Of a DNA stretch of 64,000 bases, positions 32,746 to 43,865 are shown piece after piece. The stretch covers positions 12,170,985-12,234,984 of the forward strand of contig CM041196.1 of NCBI GenBank assembly GCA_023078555.1. The letters run 5' to 3'. The position numbers and the translations under genes were made by a program. The stretch's first letter is position 1. Each line of letters starts with the position of its first letter. The notes under the pieces are model-generated. The model was not told where the DNA came from. It saw only the letters and a list, made by a program, of their open reading frames with translations, and did no database searches. This stretch comes from Ulva prolifera (Eukaryota; Chlorophyta; Ulvophyceae; Ulvales; Ulvaceae).

Positions 32746-35700
32746 ATGCCTGTAAAGCGACGTAAGGTCGAGATTGTTGCATTGGACCAAGACAAGTTTT
32801 TCTGCGAGCTGTGTGGCGTACCCCTTTCCGGGAAGGACCATCTCGCCCGCCATCGAGGATCTTCGGATCACAGGCTCAAGCTTCAGCTTGCAGCTGTTCG
32901 AGCGAAGTCGGGGCCGTCTAAAGACTCCGTTGTTGGGACAACTGATTCCAAAGGGGCCTCAAACGGGGATTCGGTCTTATGTAACGATGCAGGAGCGGGT
33001 GAATTGCAGAAACTCAGGACAGAGGAGCTCAATGATGTACATCTGGATGCTATACCGGGCCTGAATCCGGACCTTCAGGAACCAGAGGCTGATGATCCCT
33101 TGAATGAGGGGCCCAAGCTTCCTCCTCCAGTGCCGTTGCCCAAGTCGCTGCTTGATGAACTGGACCCAGATAAGCCGCTTTCTTGGGAAGTTGAAGAATC
33201 GGAGCAGGACGAACCTCATAAAAGAACTGCGGACGAATCAGTGGACCATGCTGAGAGCTATGCAGTGCGTCTCCATCTCTGTAGTGAGCTCTAGGTGAGC
33301 AATTACTCGTGTGCAATCACCGGAATGACAATCAATTAGACAGAACTACTGCACGGTGACCACTCGACTTCATGGCTCTCTTGTTGCAGGATATTGATGA
33401 CATCATTAAGTTCTATGAGGAGGATTGGCGCATCCGTGGAGGCCTTGATGTCCAGGCCGTCTTGCGTGCTGTTAGTGATGCAGGTATACGCGCAGGGCCG
33501 GACTTGTGCATGGAGGTCCTCAGCGATGAATTGCAGAGCCGCATGGATCAGAAGCATGGTGACGAGGTGGACCCCAGTCGCCCTCCGGCCAGAATGAACA
33601 CCGTAAGGTGGTTTCAACGCAACGCAGATTCGCCCATCGCAGCAAATTGCAGTGTCACAATCAGGCAGGCATGCTTCTGTATGGCTGTTCTCAAACTGCG
33701 TGGTGGCGTAACAGATCAAACGTTTGATGACTTTTGCAACCTGCTAGCCTCTAGCGGATTTCTTCCAGCAGAAAACAATATGATGCCAAGGTGTGTGCCA
33801 CATTGTCGCTGGCTTGCCGTTTACATGCTTGTGACTAGGGCACGTGTTTGTGGTGACACAACCCGTCCATTTGATGTCTCCACTTATGAGCCCACAAACG
33901 TCTTGATGCAGATCTCTGCATATCATTAATGGTGTCCTTTGTCAACATAAGCCTGATGATTACGCTTGGGACATGTGCGATAATGGGCGGTGCCCTACTA
34001 TGTATGGCCGCCAGCTCCCAAGGATAGACAGGTTGGCTAGGCAAGGCGAGCGGTGTGGTCGCTGAGGAAATCATCGCTTCCGTAAGCGTAGTGGGCAGAT
34101 CCAACCCGTCCGCATGCATGTTCGACTGTACTTTTGGAATTTTGAAATATCGGCATGTAGCCATCGCTTAACTTATATGGTGCGTTGCAGTGCCTACATA
34201 TTGAACCTCGCTGACGTCATTGGGCACCTGTTTGGTGTCCCAATGTTTGCCAAATTCGCCGGTACAAGAACAGAGGCGCTTTTGAATTCGCCTTTGTATC
34301 AGCACCTGGACGACATGCACGGAGGTGCAATATCCGCATTGACATGTATAGAATCCATGGTTGATGCGGCATGTCGCCGTGGAGGTTCTTTTAAGGCAGA
34401 CACCGATACCGACTCACCTCCTGAGCCGAGGTTGCGCGGGAATGGTACCCCAGATGCTTCTGGGCCCGATGTAGGTTCGAGTGTCCCCCAGCCGAAGCCA
34501 TCTGCTGGTGCAGTGGTCAACTCCCCAGACCTTCCTTCGAACGCTGTTTTCAGACAAAAAAACCCCACCCCCAGTGATCGCCTCCGGGGCCCCTCTACTA
34601 GGCCCCCCCCAATGGGCTCACATGCTGTGACATCTGCGCCATCACCAGTGCGGCCTTCTGTTGAGAATGATATGGTGGACCCGGATCCTAGCGACGAACA
34701 GATGACAGGTGCCGGGGATGCTCTCACTCTCATGTTTGGGATTTTTGTGGATGGTGTGCAGTTGCATGGCCACGGTAGGGCAACGACCACCGTGATTGGT
34801 GTCAAGTGTCTAGACTTGCCAGGCTTCCTTGCAAATACCGACCTAGCTTGTTATGCACTGTCATTCATTGCCGGTCCTAAGGAGCCTACCATTCTCACCG
34901 AGATTATGACCATCATCCTCAAGCAATTCAAGACGCACGAGCCTATGGGCTGTCAAGATGATAAAGGTGTGTCATGCATTGAACAATGCCTGGGGATACC
35001 GGGGTTTCCAGGCAATCCAATTGTCTAGTTGCGACTTTCAACATGTTGTTCAGGGAACGTTGTGGTACACGGCGTGCCCATAATTGTATGGGACAGCCAC
35101 AGGAATAAGCATCGCAAGGTGTACCCGATTCTCGTGTTTCCTTTGCCGACACTCCAGCATGTCGGAGTTGGGCGCTAACGACTGGACATACAGGATTCAG
35201 AGGTTGTGATAAGTGTGGCCTCATAGGATTCCGGCAGGTGACGGAGGAGGTGACGCTGAAATGGACGGCATTTGCTGGGTACTGCACCAAGTGCCATGCA
35301 GTGGTGCTTCCGCCGGGAAGTGAGGTACACCCCGAGTTGGCATATCCTTGTTCGGGCAATGCGGTTGTTTGTGCTGCCATGCTTGCCCAGAGACTGAGGC
35401 ATTGATCTCACTTGCATGAGTGGCAACAAGTTGAGGTGCAGTTGGGTCAAGATGGCCAGCCTGACCTAGCAGCCTTGGCCAGAATTACCATCTCTGATGC
35501 CAAGCATCGGGTCAGGAGCGCCAAGGCCGAGGCAATCACCAAGAAATGGGAGGCTCAAGTGAAGTTGCCAGATCTTGCTCGCAATGGAGGGGAGATGGCT
35601 ACCAACCTAAATACAAAACAACAAAGGCGACTCTCCCGAGGCAAGGATCCCTTGCAGCAGTATAAGCACACTTTGTGAATGTGAAATTGCCAAGGCATGA

Positions 35701-37676
35701 CCTGTGTTGTTACAGCGGGTGTTACATATGCAGACTGTAAGGTGAAATGGGAACAAAGTTACACAGGAGCGAATAAAGAGCACTTGGAGATTGGCAGCCG
35801 TGGGATCAACCCATTTAAAGCCAGCGGTCTTCGTTCTTATGAGTGTGTCTAACCCCACATGCTTGACCTTGCATCTTGCAGGAGCTTTTGTCAATCTGCT
35901 GAAGTGGCATTCACCAATATAATATTGTACGTACGTGCAGCTTTCAGCTCACTTTCGTCGAGCCCATGTCACATTCCATTTTGTACGCCCTGGTGAAGGC
36001 ATTCCTGGAACGCCATATTCCTGGAACGCCATATTCCTGGAATGCCATCCAAGCATCGGACTTACTGTCGACGACAAGGCTTTTTCAATTCCGGTTGAGC
36101 TTCAAGTCAGAATGGACATGTTCGCAGACAGAATAGAGTATCCCAGTGCCTATGGCCGGCGTCCACCTAAGCTCCAAGGGTGTAGCTGCTGCCGCTCCTT
36201 TGTGTCACTCGCCCGCTTATACAGCGAGTCTCCATGTGATGAGACATTGTGTGCAGGGATGAGGCTATCTCCAGATGGTTGTTTGAGGAGCTCATGACCT
36301 TTGTGGAAATAACCGGTGCCATCTGCTTCTACGTAGCAAGGAAGGAGATTCACAAGGGTATTCTGAAGATGTGGACACACATCCGCAAGTTTTGCCTATA
36401 CTTCTTGCAATATCGCCCGGGTCAGCACACCGAGAGCCAGATCCGTGCAGCGCAAAGGGAACTATTCCAGTTTGGTGAGTTTGCAGAACGCCATCTCCAA
36501 TGCAAGACCCTGACATGCTTGGTACATCGTTGCTTTGCACACATCCCAGACCATGTGATGGCAACTCTACCGGGTGCGTTCCTTCGCGAAGACTGGGGGG
36601 AACGCCTTGTACGGCACACCAAAGGCAGGATTACAGTTCACGCCAGTGGGGACGCCGCGAGGGCCTCAGCAGGTGTCTGCCTTACGGAAATGGGTCTTCG
36701 AATCAACCAACGGAAGTATCCCGGCATTGATGACCCCTTACACAGGATCCGTCCCATACCGAGTCCAAGACCTCTGGATACCGGAGATGAGCATGGCACT
36801 TTGCTACATCAGTTGGTCCCCGCTTACACAGGCGAAGACAATGACGCGGTACAGAGTCTGCCTCAATGCTTGAGACGTGCAGGTGGTTGGTAATTTGAAG
36901 CATGTGCATGTATTGGACTGCCATACTGACTTCATCTAGACTAGGGTGAATGCTTATTGCACTGAATGCGGCTGCAGATGACAAGATTTGCTCGGGTTCT
37001 ACGCCTGATGAACGAGCGGGCTGCAGCTGGTCGAGGACACCAGGTTCAAGGGGATCTTGCGTTGGCTGGCAAATTGACGGAGAAGCACATTTCAGGATGG
37101 TGGAGCACGGGACTGGGGAGAAGAGAGTACCCAGAAGGGGTACGGCCGATTGTGCAGGTATCTGACACCGCATCCATTCAGTCGGGTGCATTTGTGATCC
37201 GATCTGTGGCGGGCAGTACAACTTGTTTGCGAACCCACCCTGATAAATACGTATACATTCCGTTTGCGCCAGCTGGGGGCCACAATGCTTGTGTCATGCG
37301 TGTGGAACAGCTAGTGCTTGTTAGGCGTGCAAATATGGGTTGGCGGAATGATGAGGCACGCCTGGCTGTAGGCACACTGTGGGACCACAAAGCAGTCAGA
37401 CGCGGTGTCGGATTGGAGTCTGTATACAATGACGATCCAAACAGAGGTGCATGCAGAGTTCCGCATGCCTTGTGGCTTATTCCATTGAAGAAAGCTAAGG
37501 GTTACCAGGTGGTCGTGTTTATTAGGCAGATTCACTGCCCGTGTGTGTATATACCTGACCCTGTCGATGGAGACATTTTCATGACGATCACCAAGATGGG
37601 ATACCGTGGTAGGAAAGATCTTCTGTGGAATACAGGGTGTGGGCAACCCGCATCAGATGTTGAGAGAGAACGGTAA
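32746..37676 (+). CDS. Tnp2-type (CACTA-like) transposase of element C, multi-exon
   Basis: The ATG at 32746 starts a basic N-terminus and a C2H2 finger (FFCELCGVPLSGKDHLARHR, then H). An acidic, proline-rich segment follows. Block 33372-33800 has CMAVLKLRGGVTDQTFDDFC and a later LPAEN motif, equivalent to the VxD-x-x-x-D-x-(F/W)C and LP(A/D)(D/G)N positions of A and B. Block 34114-35000 has FVDGVQLHGHGRATT, CLDLP and AGPKEPT, the Transposase_21 core. VYPILVF near 35128 and GCDKCGLIGF near 35200 continue it. Block 36260-36890 has LFEELMTFVEI, LYFLQYRPGQHTESQI and IPDHV. Block 36966-37676 is the C-terminal region shared with B (NRGACRVPHALWLIPL). It is clearly a more distant family than A and B. 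I saw no definite stop inside the conserved blocks. Triplicated 16-bp units at 36001-36048 may mark an intron. Confidence 0.7.
36001..36048 (+). repeat. Three tandem 16-bp units
   Basis: ATTCCTGGAACGCCAT occurs three times in a row, the last with one C-to-T change. It lies between coding blocks of the element C transposase. Confidence 0.85.
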
Positions 37677-39065
37677 CATGATCGAAAGCCTTCGATGCTG
37701 TTGGTGTGGCCTGCACGCTGCTTTCGCCAGGATGCTTTTATCCGCATTTTATGTGCGGTACCCATGTACGTGTCTCCATTCACCACCTGCCTTGCTGGTT
37801 TATTTCATGCATCATTGCAAAATCACCATTCCATGGCAGTGCTCGTTGCCCTCTCCAGCGACAACAATGCACCCACCCCACCGTGTCTCGTGTACATCGC
37901 TGTTGCAGTAACAATCTCCAAACTCTGTCGGTTGTGCTTGTAGAGCTGTGGGCCTTGGGGCTATAAACGTTATGAGTGGTCTGTGCCAATTTAATCGAGA
38001 TTGAAAGTGACGACAACCTAGCTTACTCCCTGGCATTCCCTTAATTTGGGACCTGACAAATGCGATTCGCGTCCGTTTGGGGACCGGGAACACTATACTG
38101 AGATCTGGGTTTTCACCACCACTGTTTCTGATCTTAATTCAGGGCGCAAATTGCCGGGAGACGTACCCGCAAGACTTTCTGATTACGATACAATAACTTT
38201 TTGAGGTTTGCTTAGGCGTGTACTGCTGTGGGTTGATAGCTTGAGTGAACAAGCTTCAATGCAACAAGATCAGAGCCACAGGCACCAGGCCGCCCATAGC
38301 ATCCTCGTGTCGATGGCATACTTACTTTCGTATACCAAAAAGTCCACTCCCGCTCGCCTCAGCATGCTCGTTGTGGGTTATCGACGTTCATTGAATCCGT
38401 GCAATTGAGCAGCGCCCACTACACTCGTAGCCACTACAGCTCCAGACTACATTGTTCTTGTGTGGTGGCATACTCGTGTGCGCTCACTCTGAACAAATAA
38501 CCCACACGATAAAGAAAGGTTGCGTCACAATGATATTGCGCGACTGATTTTAATTGGCTTCATTCTGGGGCGCCGGCTGGTTGTTGCATGCATACATCTA
38601 TGAATCGTTTCAGACTGTAGCAAGCCCAAAATACCTAATAGGGCGGGAATTTTCCCATTACACAACATTCTGTATACTTCTGTTTTTGTTCTCACGATGT
38701 CAAATATCCGCCCTTCGCTCGGAATTTAGGCACATTATCGACAATGGAGTAGAGGCCAAACGGCCCAAGAGATGAGCAGGCCCGAGCAGGCAGAAACTGT
38801 TGTACATAACAAGTTAAAGCAGTACAGAAATCATCAGCGGCTGGTCGACGACGTGATCATGGACGACATGTTCCTGATAATCTCAGGGATTGCATAATGT
38901 CGTGTCCACCGGTGCGCGGTGTCGTCATGTTTTGAACTCAGACGCTACGACAGCTAGAGACCGCGAGCGTATCGACAAAGACTTAGGGATACATGTCATC
39001 ACAGACTACGCCACACTGCTGTATTCACCATTCCAGTGATCGAACGCGATCCCTCCTCGGTGACG
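37677..39065. other. No gene seen between element C transposase and the next gene
   Basis: Only short frames are present. The interval probably holds the 3' end of the transposase gene and the promoter of the gene at 39066. Confidence 0.3.
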
Positions 39066-40620
39066 ATGGCGGAGGCAGCGCAACCTGTGCATGTCCAAAA
39101 GTTGACTTCGTTGGTTCTTGTGATTGACGGTAAGAAGTATGCATTGTCTGTCAGGACGCCATCGGGACAGTCTGTCAGCGACTTTATGCGCGAGACTCGA
39201 GAGGAATTCAAACGCCGCTTTATTGCTGGCACCTCGCGGACTTACAACAGCGTCGAAGGCAGCATGGATCTTGAAGAAGCAACTGTGGACAAGATATTTG
39301 ACACACTATTTCTGATTCCATATGAGAACGAAGAAAACTGGATCATGCCCGTGCACGGATTAGCAGGCGTGATCGTGGTGAAGCCACCTCGAGGTGGTGA
39401 AGACACCCGGCCAACTACGTCGACAAGACAAGCATCAGGCAAACGACAACAGAGAAAGATGGCACAGGTGACGCTCATTGATGTTCAGAGCATCGGGTAG
39501 GATGTAATGTGGTAGCGTTGTTACATTCACACGTTGTAAATATGCGCAACGTTGCAAGTGCTATGCAATCGTCATCACTGCGATCATTGAATTTATGCAG
39601 GAAGAGGAAAAAATGATCGCTGCCGTACATTTGTTCATGCCCCGCATCAGCATAGTGGCGTGGATGTACATACTTCTACACTTGCCAATCGCCCTTATTG
39701 CAAAGACGCCGTCGCTGAGTCTAGGAGCGGTCATGTTGACCCAGATCAGGAAATGGCTCAGAGATCCGTCGATTATGTGTTGGCAGCTGCCAGATGATAT
39801 TGCTGGGACGCTCATGCATGCATGTGTAGACACGACCCGACAGTGTACCAGCTATTGTCCACCTCATTGATCACGGCGTCAACACCACTCATTGTCATTG
39901 CAGGATTTCGAGGGGTTGCTGCAATTGAGGAACGGATTTTCAATCAAGAAGGCGAAAAGCCAGGTTATCCGCTTGGTGTACTCGTACATTAAGAGACGAT
40001 GTCTGCTTGCAGAGCGCCAAGATGTTAAAGATGAGGCGAAGGCTGCTTTGAACAAGATATCCAAAGATTGTGACACAAACAACAGGCGTAAAATCAAGTC
40101 ATCTGCAGACTTATTGTTTCTTTCTTGTGCATACGGGTTGCACATCGAGGGCAAGCTCGCGGCAGCGTTGGCAGATGAGAAATATGATGTCCCAAAGGAC
40201 GTACAGGCAGATGTGCATCGGGAATTGAAGAGTATTTTCACAAAGATCCACGAAACTGAGAAGACAAATCTTGCTAAGACTTTCAGGGAGAACCTACCTA
40301 AGCATATGCTGAACCTGGCCGCCTCCAAACACAATGAATGCGTGTGTCTTACCGCTGTTTGCTATTTCCGGTGGTTCATGTGCCCGTTTAGTCCTTGAAG
40401 CCGCATGATTTCAGGGTGTCCGTGCACTGCTGACGCAGTTTGCTGACATAATGGATGAGGACATCTCCTTGTTCAAGACGAAGGATGTCGCTGAAGCTTA
40501 CAAATCAAAGCTGTTCGAATTCCACCATGAGACGATCTGGAGGCCTGGTTGGGGACCACTCAATGACAACTCACCATCTGCACCACTCTCATTTGCGCTC
40601 GAAGACATTCCAAAATCAAA
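39066..40620 (+). CDS. Unrecognised multi-exon gene downstream of element C transposase, cut by a copia insertion
   Basis: The ATG at 39066 starts a block to 39500 (TSLVLVIDGKKYALSVRT, then a charged helix with REEFKRRF). A Lys/Glu/Ala-rich helical block at 39900-40370 follows (for example KDEAKAALNKISKD and KSADLLFLSCAYGLHIEGK). A block at 40430-40620 contains FADIMDEDISLFKTKD and ETIWRPGWGPLND. These read like one soluble, helical protein with two or more introns. The gene is on the same strand as the element C transposase, so it could be the accessory gene of that element, but it shows no clear similarity to the companion genes of A and B. Coding similarity ends where the minus-strand copia sequence begins near 40616-40640. 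No function is proposed. Confidence 0.4.
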
Positions 40621-41417
40621 GGGGAGCAACAAACACTGGCCGATTCTGGTGGTCATGCGATTGAGTAATCCGACCCTCCGTGTGGCCCATGGCCTGGTCA
40701 GAACACCCAGGTACAAAAACAAGATCACCTCCTTCTGTCGCCACATGCGTTTGCAAGGTAAAGCCGACATTCTTCAACAAATGTGTAGACAAAATGTTGG
40801 AAGGACAGTGCGGCACATACAAGCAATTCGGGATCTCAATGGTCAGATCCTTGATCTCCCCATCCATCGTGACATAGGACCCCAGCCGGAAACATATAGT
40901 TCCCTCCCCCAGAACTGGAATATCCTCATCCCCTATTGGGTGAATGCACTCTACAGATGCAGCATGCATTGACAAGAACAGCTCGGGGTTCCTAATGACA
41001 TGGACATCAGATCCGTTGTCCACCAGGAAGTTCAGGCTTTCGCCCAGGTGCGCAACATCCGTCAAGGAGAAGTCGTCGCTAGGAAATCGCACGACAGCAA
41101 CAGAGTTGCCATTGCCTCGTCCTCGTCCGCGTCCTCTGCCGGCGCCTCGTCCCTGGCGGCTGGCGTTGTTGGCAACCTGGTTCTGAAGATACTTCCTGAC
41201 TTCCGGATGCAAATCCAGGCAGTCCTTCTGGAGGTGTCCAGTCTTCTTGCATACGTGGCAGGTGCGCATCTCGCCATTGGCGATCGCGGCGACAGCTGCC
41301 GGTTGTCCTCGGTTCCCATTGCCCCCTCTGTAACCATGGCCTTGGCCGTGGCCTCGGCCTGCTATGCCACCACCACGTGCGGGCCCATCGGCATCTAAAG
41401 CCTGGGCATGGTTGGTA

Positions 41418-41425
41418 ATGGCAGC
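41418..41425. repeat. 8-bp target-site duplication ATGGCAGC, left copy
   Basis: ATGGCAGC here is repeated at 42283-42290, directly outside the inverted ends of the hAT element. Confidence 0.92.
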
Positions 41426-42282
41426 CAGTGTTGGCAAAATACGCGTATTCTCGAAAAAAACGTATGAAATACGCGTATTATGGCCACAACGTATGGAATA
41501 CGGCATACGTTGGACTTGGCCAGCGTGTGGGCACCTAAGTGCTAGCGCTGTACACAGACTGCGCTTGTAGACGCTTGTCGACAAGCGCGTAGGCTCAATA
41601 GTCACCTGCCGCGGCCGCTGCGCTGCGCATGCCGCCACACAGAGCCTCGTGTAACGTTTAGTCGTGTCTGTAGTATTGTCAGAGGTCATGAGACATTGCG
41701 GCTTACGTGCAGCGTGCTATTCACTGTGGCACGATGCAGCGGTTCTTGGGGAACGGGCCCTGCAGCGCAAAAGCGAGGGCGTGATGATGACTGGAAATCT
41801 CACGTAGATATTAAGGCATTGCAGAAATTGCAAAGCGCATCACTGCGCTGGGGCCAACGGCGTCGCCTTGTGAGCGCAACTGGTCTGCGTATGAGCATGT
41901 TGTGAGCAAGAAGCGCAACCGCCTGAGCGTAGACAAGGCTGAGAAGCTTGTTTATGTGTTTCAGAACCTGCGTACGCTGTATGCGACAGAGCACGCCAAC
42001 CGTAGTGAGCTCTATGAGCAGATGTACTTCGATGCATTTGCTTCGGAGGACGAGGGTGGAAGCAGTGATGCCAGCGACGAGGATGTTGCAACAGAATGAG
42101 CTGCTGTTGTCTTGGTGCATGCACAGATGCTCTGGTCGGCGGGGGCTGCGCCCCCGCACCCCCGTTGCTATGTTCCTGCCTCAAGTGCACTTTGACACAC
42201 GTATTCCCCCACCGCAAACGTATTTGCATACCGTATTCGCTGCCCAGCGTATGCCATACGAAATACAAAAGTGCCAACACTG
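41426..42282 (+). mobile_element. hAT deletion derivative nested in copia gag
   Basis: The ends are CAGTGTTGGCA and its inverse TGCCAACACTG, the CA(A/G)TG-type terminus of hAT elements. They are flanked by a perfect 8-bp duplication, also a hAT trait. It is 857 bp. Subterminal copies of ATACGCGTATT and CGTAT-rich words lie at the left end, with related CGTATG words at the right. The interior keeps only the last part of a transposase, so it moves only with help from a full copy. Confidence 0.93.
41815..42099 (+). pseudogene. C-terminal remnant of hAT transposase (hATC dimerisation region)
   Basis: The frame after a TAA at 41812 reads GIAEIAKRITALGPTASPCE and continues with RNWSAYEHVVSKKRNRLS and EKLVYVFQNLR, ending in an acidic tail with a stop at 42097-42099. 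The pattern S-P-CERNWS followed by KKRNRL and a Y-x-x-x-NLR motif is characteristic of the hAT C-terminal dimerisation domain. Everything upstream, including the catalytic DDE residues, is missing or out of frame. Confidence 0.88.
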
Positions 42283-42811
42283 ATGGCAGCTATTTTAGTC
42301 AGGAAATTTTTTCCGCCCTGCTCACTACGCAATGATACATACTCTCGGCCGAGAGGCTCAAACAACTTGTTGCTGACCTGATATGGAGCAGGCGCAGCAC
42401 CGAGAGCAGTAAGCTGGTTCACCAGCGACATGATGAGTGTACAATAATCCTGAATTTGTTTTGCCCTGGCACCTCTGAGCGTGGCACGAGAGAACCTATC
42501 CCAGAGACTCCTAACCTTAGCCTCTTTGCTAGGCATATACTTGGCTCTCAAGGCAGCCCAAATATCCTACAGCGTAGTATGAACCCGGACATACTCTAAG
42601 TCCTGTGCAGGCACCTGAAAACATACTACAGCCAACACATTATCATGGACACTTGTCTCAGGTCCAGTGGGGAAAACAGTGAGCAAATGGTACAGGCCAT
42701 GGCCTTTCAACCATAGCTCGACACGGAACTCAAAGGTTGAGAACCTCTCGCCCCTTGCAAAATCCCAAGACGGGGTCTTGCCTTTGTCTATTGCGGGTTC
42801 ACGCACAGACA

Positions 42812-42816
42812 CAGCT
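42812..42816. repeat. 5-bp target-site duplication CAGCT, left copy of the TRIM
   Basis: CAGCT precedes LTR1 of the TRIM and recurs at 43668-43672 after LTR2. The copia gag reading frame is continuous when the TRIM and one CAGCT are removed. Confidence 0.92.
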
Positions 42817-43105
42817 TGTTGTGGGATATCCATATCTGGGGATCCAAGAATATAGATGACATAATCAAGGGAGGAGTCATCTAACAAAGGACTCGTTGCT
42901 TCAGGTGAGCCCCAGTGGTTAGAGCATGTCGTGTGTACTCTAGAGGTCACCGGTTCAATTCTTACTTCCATTTCTGCCGCGCGACTTTACGCGTTGGCAA
43001 GGTACGCTCCCCTCCACATCGTCATGCACAGTCAGCATGCTTACCAGCTCAGGCACGCGCATTAACCCCTGTGCACACTCGATGAGACTAACACGCGTCT
43101 TGACA
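42817..43105 (+). repeat. TRIM LTR1
   Basis: This 289-bp 5' LTR is followed by GGTATCGATGAGCAG, the primer site. It contains the tRNA-like part at 42903-42966. Confidence 0.92.
42903..42966 (+). promoter_or_regulatory. tRNA-like region with A-box and B-box in TRIM LTR1
   Basis: CAGTGGTTAGAGC at 42913-42925 is identical to the D-arm part of many tRNA genes, which overlaps the A box. GGTTCAATTCT at 42952-42962 is close to the B-box consensus GGTTCGANNCC and to the T loop of the tRNA-Pro gene in this window. The spacing of about 40 bp is normal for a type 2 Pol III promoter. Stem pairing is poor, so it is tRNA-derived or tRNA-like and not a working tRNA. The same region is at 43465-43528 in LTR2. 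Confidence 0.6.
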
Positions 43106-43120
43106 GGTATCGATGAGCAG
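43106..43120 (+). promoter_or_regulatory. TRIM primer-binding site
   Basis: GGTATCGATGAGCAG directly follows LTR1. It matches 11 bases of the sites of the two copia elements but lacks the first T of TGGTATC, unless the LTR end is read one base differently. Confidence 0.65.
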
Positions 43121-43378
43121 ACTTCGTAATCTGCCTTACAGCTTCCATCTTCCTTACACCTTCCGCTGTGTGAGCTCCTCCCGAGCGATCGCATCCCAGT
43201 CAGCATAGCTCTCGAGCTTAAGGGAGTCCCAGTTATATGAGTTCGGTTACAGCGGGTTGGGCCCCCGTGGACTCGGGACGCGAAGAGAAGGTTCCAACAT
43301 TCCATCAGGAGTATCGAAGATATCCCACAGTTATCAGATCTGGATCTCCCTACGCTCGATCCTCGTTAAGGGGGGAAG

Positions 43379-43667
43379 TGTTGTGGGATATCCATATCTG
43401 GGGATCCAAGAATATAGATGACATAATCAAGGGAGGAGTCATCTAACAAAGGACTCGTTGCTTCAGGTGAGCCCCAGTGGTTAGAGCATGTCGTGTGTAC
43501 TCTAGAGGTCACCGGTTCAATTCTTACTTTCATTTCTGCCGCGCGACTTTACGCGTTGGCAAGGTACGCTCCCCTCCACATCGTCATGCACAGTCAGCAT
43601 GCTTACCAGCTCAGGCACGCGCATTAACCCCTGTGCACACTCGATGAGACTAACACGCGTCTTGACA
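43379..43667 (+). repeat. TRIM LTR2
   Basis: This 289-bp 3' LTR is preceded by the purine tract ending GGGGGGAAG. It is followed by the CAGCT duplication at 43668-43672. The tRNA-like region is at 43465-43528. Confidence 0.92.
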
Positions 43668-43853
43668 CAGCTCTCATTGCATCTACAATAGCATCGTCGT
43701 CATTCAGTTCACAATCAAACATGTGACAACCTGTGACATAATGACGGTTGATCTGGTCATTGATTGCACACTGATGACAGTGCGGTTGCCCGTAGCCGCG
43801 CGCATTCAAATGACAACCACCTCATCGCGCAACTAATGCAGCGACACAACACA

Positions 43854-43865
43854 TCATCGATACCA
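43854..43865 (-). promoter_or_regulatory. Primer-binding site of the minus-strand copia element
   Basis: Read on the minus strand it is TGGTATCGATGA, directly after the ...TAACA end of the LTR. It is identical over 12 bases to the site at 7611-7622. Confidence 0.7.

Larger units (their letters stand above)
42817..43667 (+). mobile_element. TRIM retroelement with tRNA-like LTRs
   Basis: Two 289-bp direct repeats (42817-43105 and 43379-43667) differ at one base (C at 42968, T at 43530). They start TGTTGTGGGA and end TTGACA. A primer-binding site follows the first repeat and a purine tract (AAGGGGGGAAG) precedes the second. The 273-bp internal region has no gag or pol. These are the traits of a terminal-repeat retrotransposon in miniature, mobilised by proteins of another LTR element. 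A perfect 5-bp duplication and near-identical LTRs indicate very recent insertion. Its primer site matches those of both copia lineages here, so one of them may be the helper. Confidence 0.93.
40616..43722 (-). pseudogene. gag-pro: Copia gag-protease, split by two younger insertions
   Basis: The ATG at 43722 begins the frame (FDCELNDDDAIVDAMR), which continues at 42816 with SVREPAIDKGK and FEFRVELWLKGHGLYHLL, then a UBN2-like gag region (42551-42300: SLWDRFSRATLRG, MSLVNQLTALG). Past the hAT insert it has a Gly/Arg-rich segment and a canonical zinc knuckle CHVCKKTGHLQKDC near 41245. The protease site reads FLVDNGSDVHV near 41010, with Asn where copia proteases have Ser or Thr, so activity is doubtful. 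IPNCLYVPHCPSNILST follows near 40830. A stop separates the 42567 and 42551 frames. Sequence order is as in the first copia but the proteins are well diverged, so this is a separate lineage. Confidence 0.82.

Noticed and set aside
42567-42971. Single 134-codon minus-strand gene
   Set aside because: Its N-terminal third is TRIM LTR sequence read by chance. Only the part below 42816 is copia gag.
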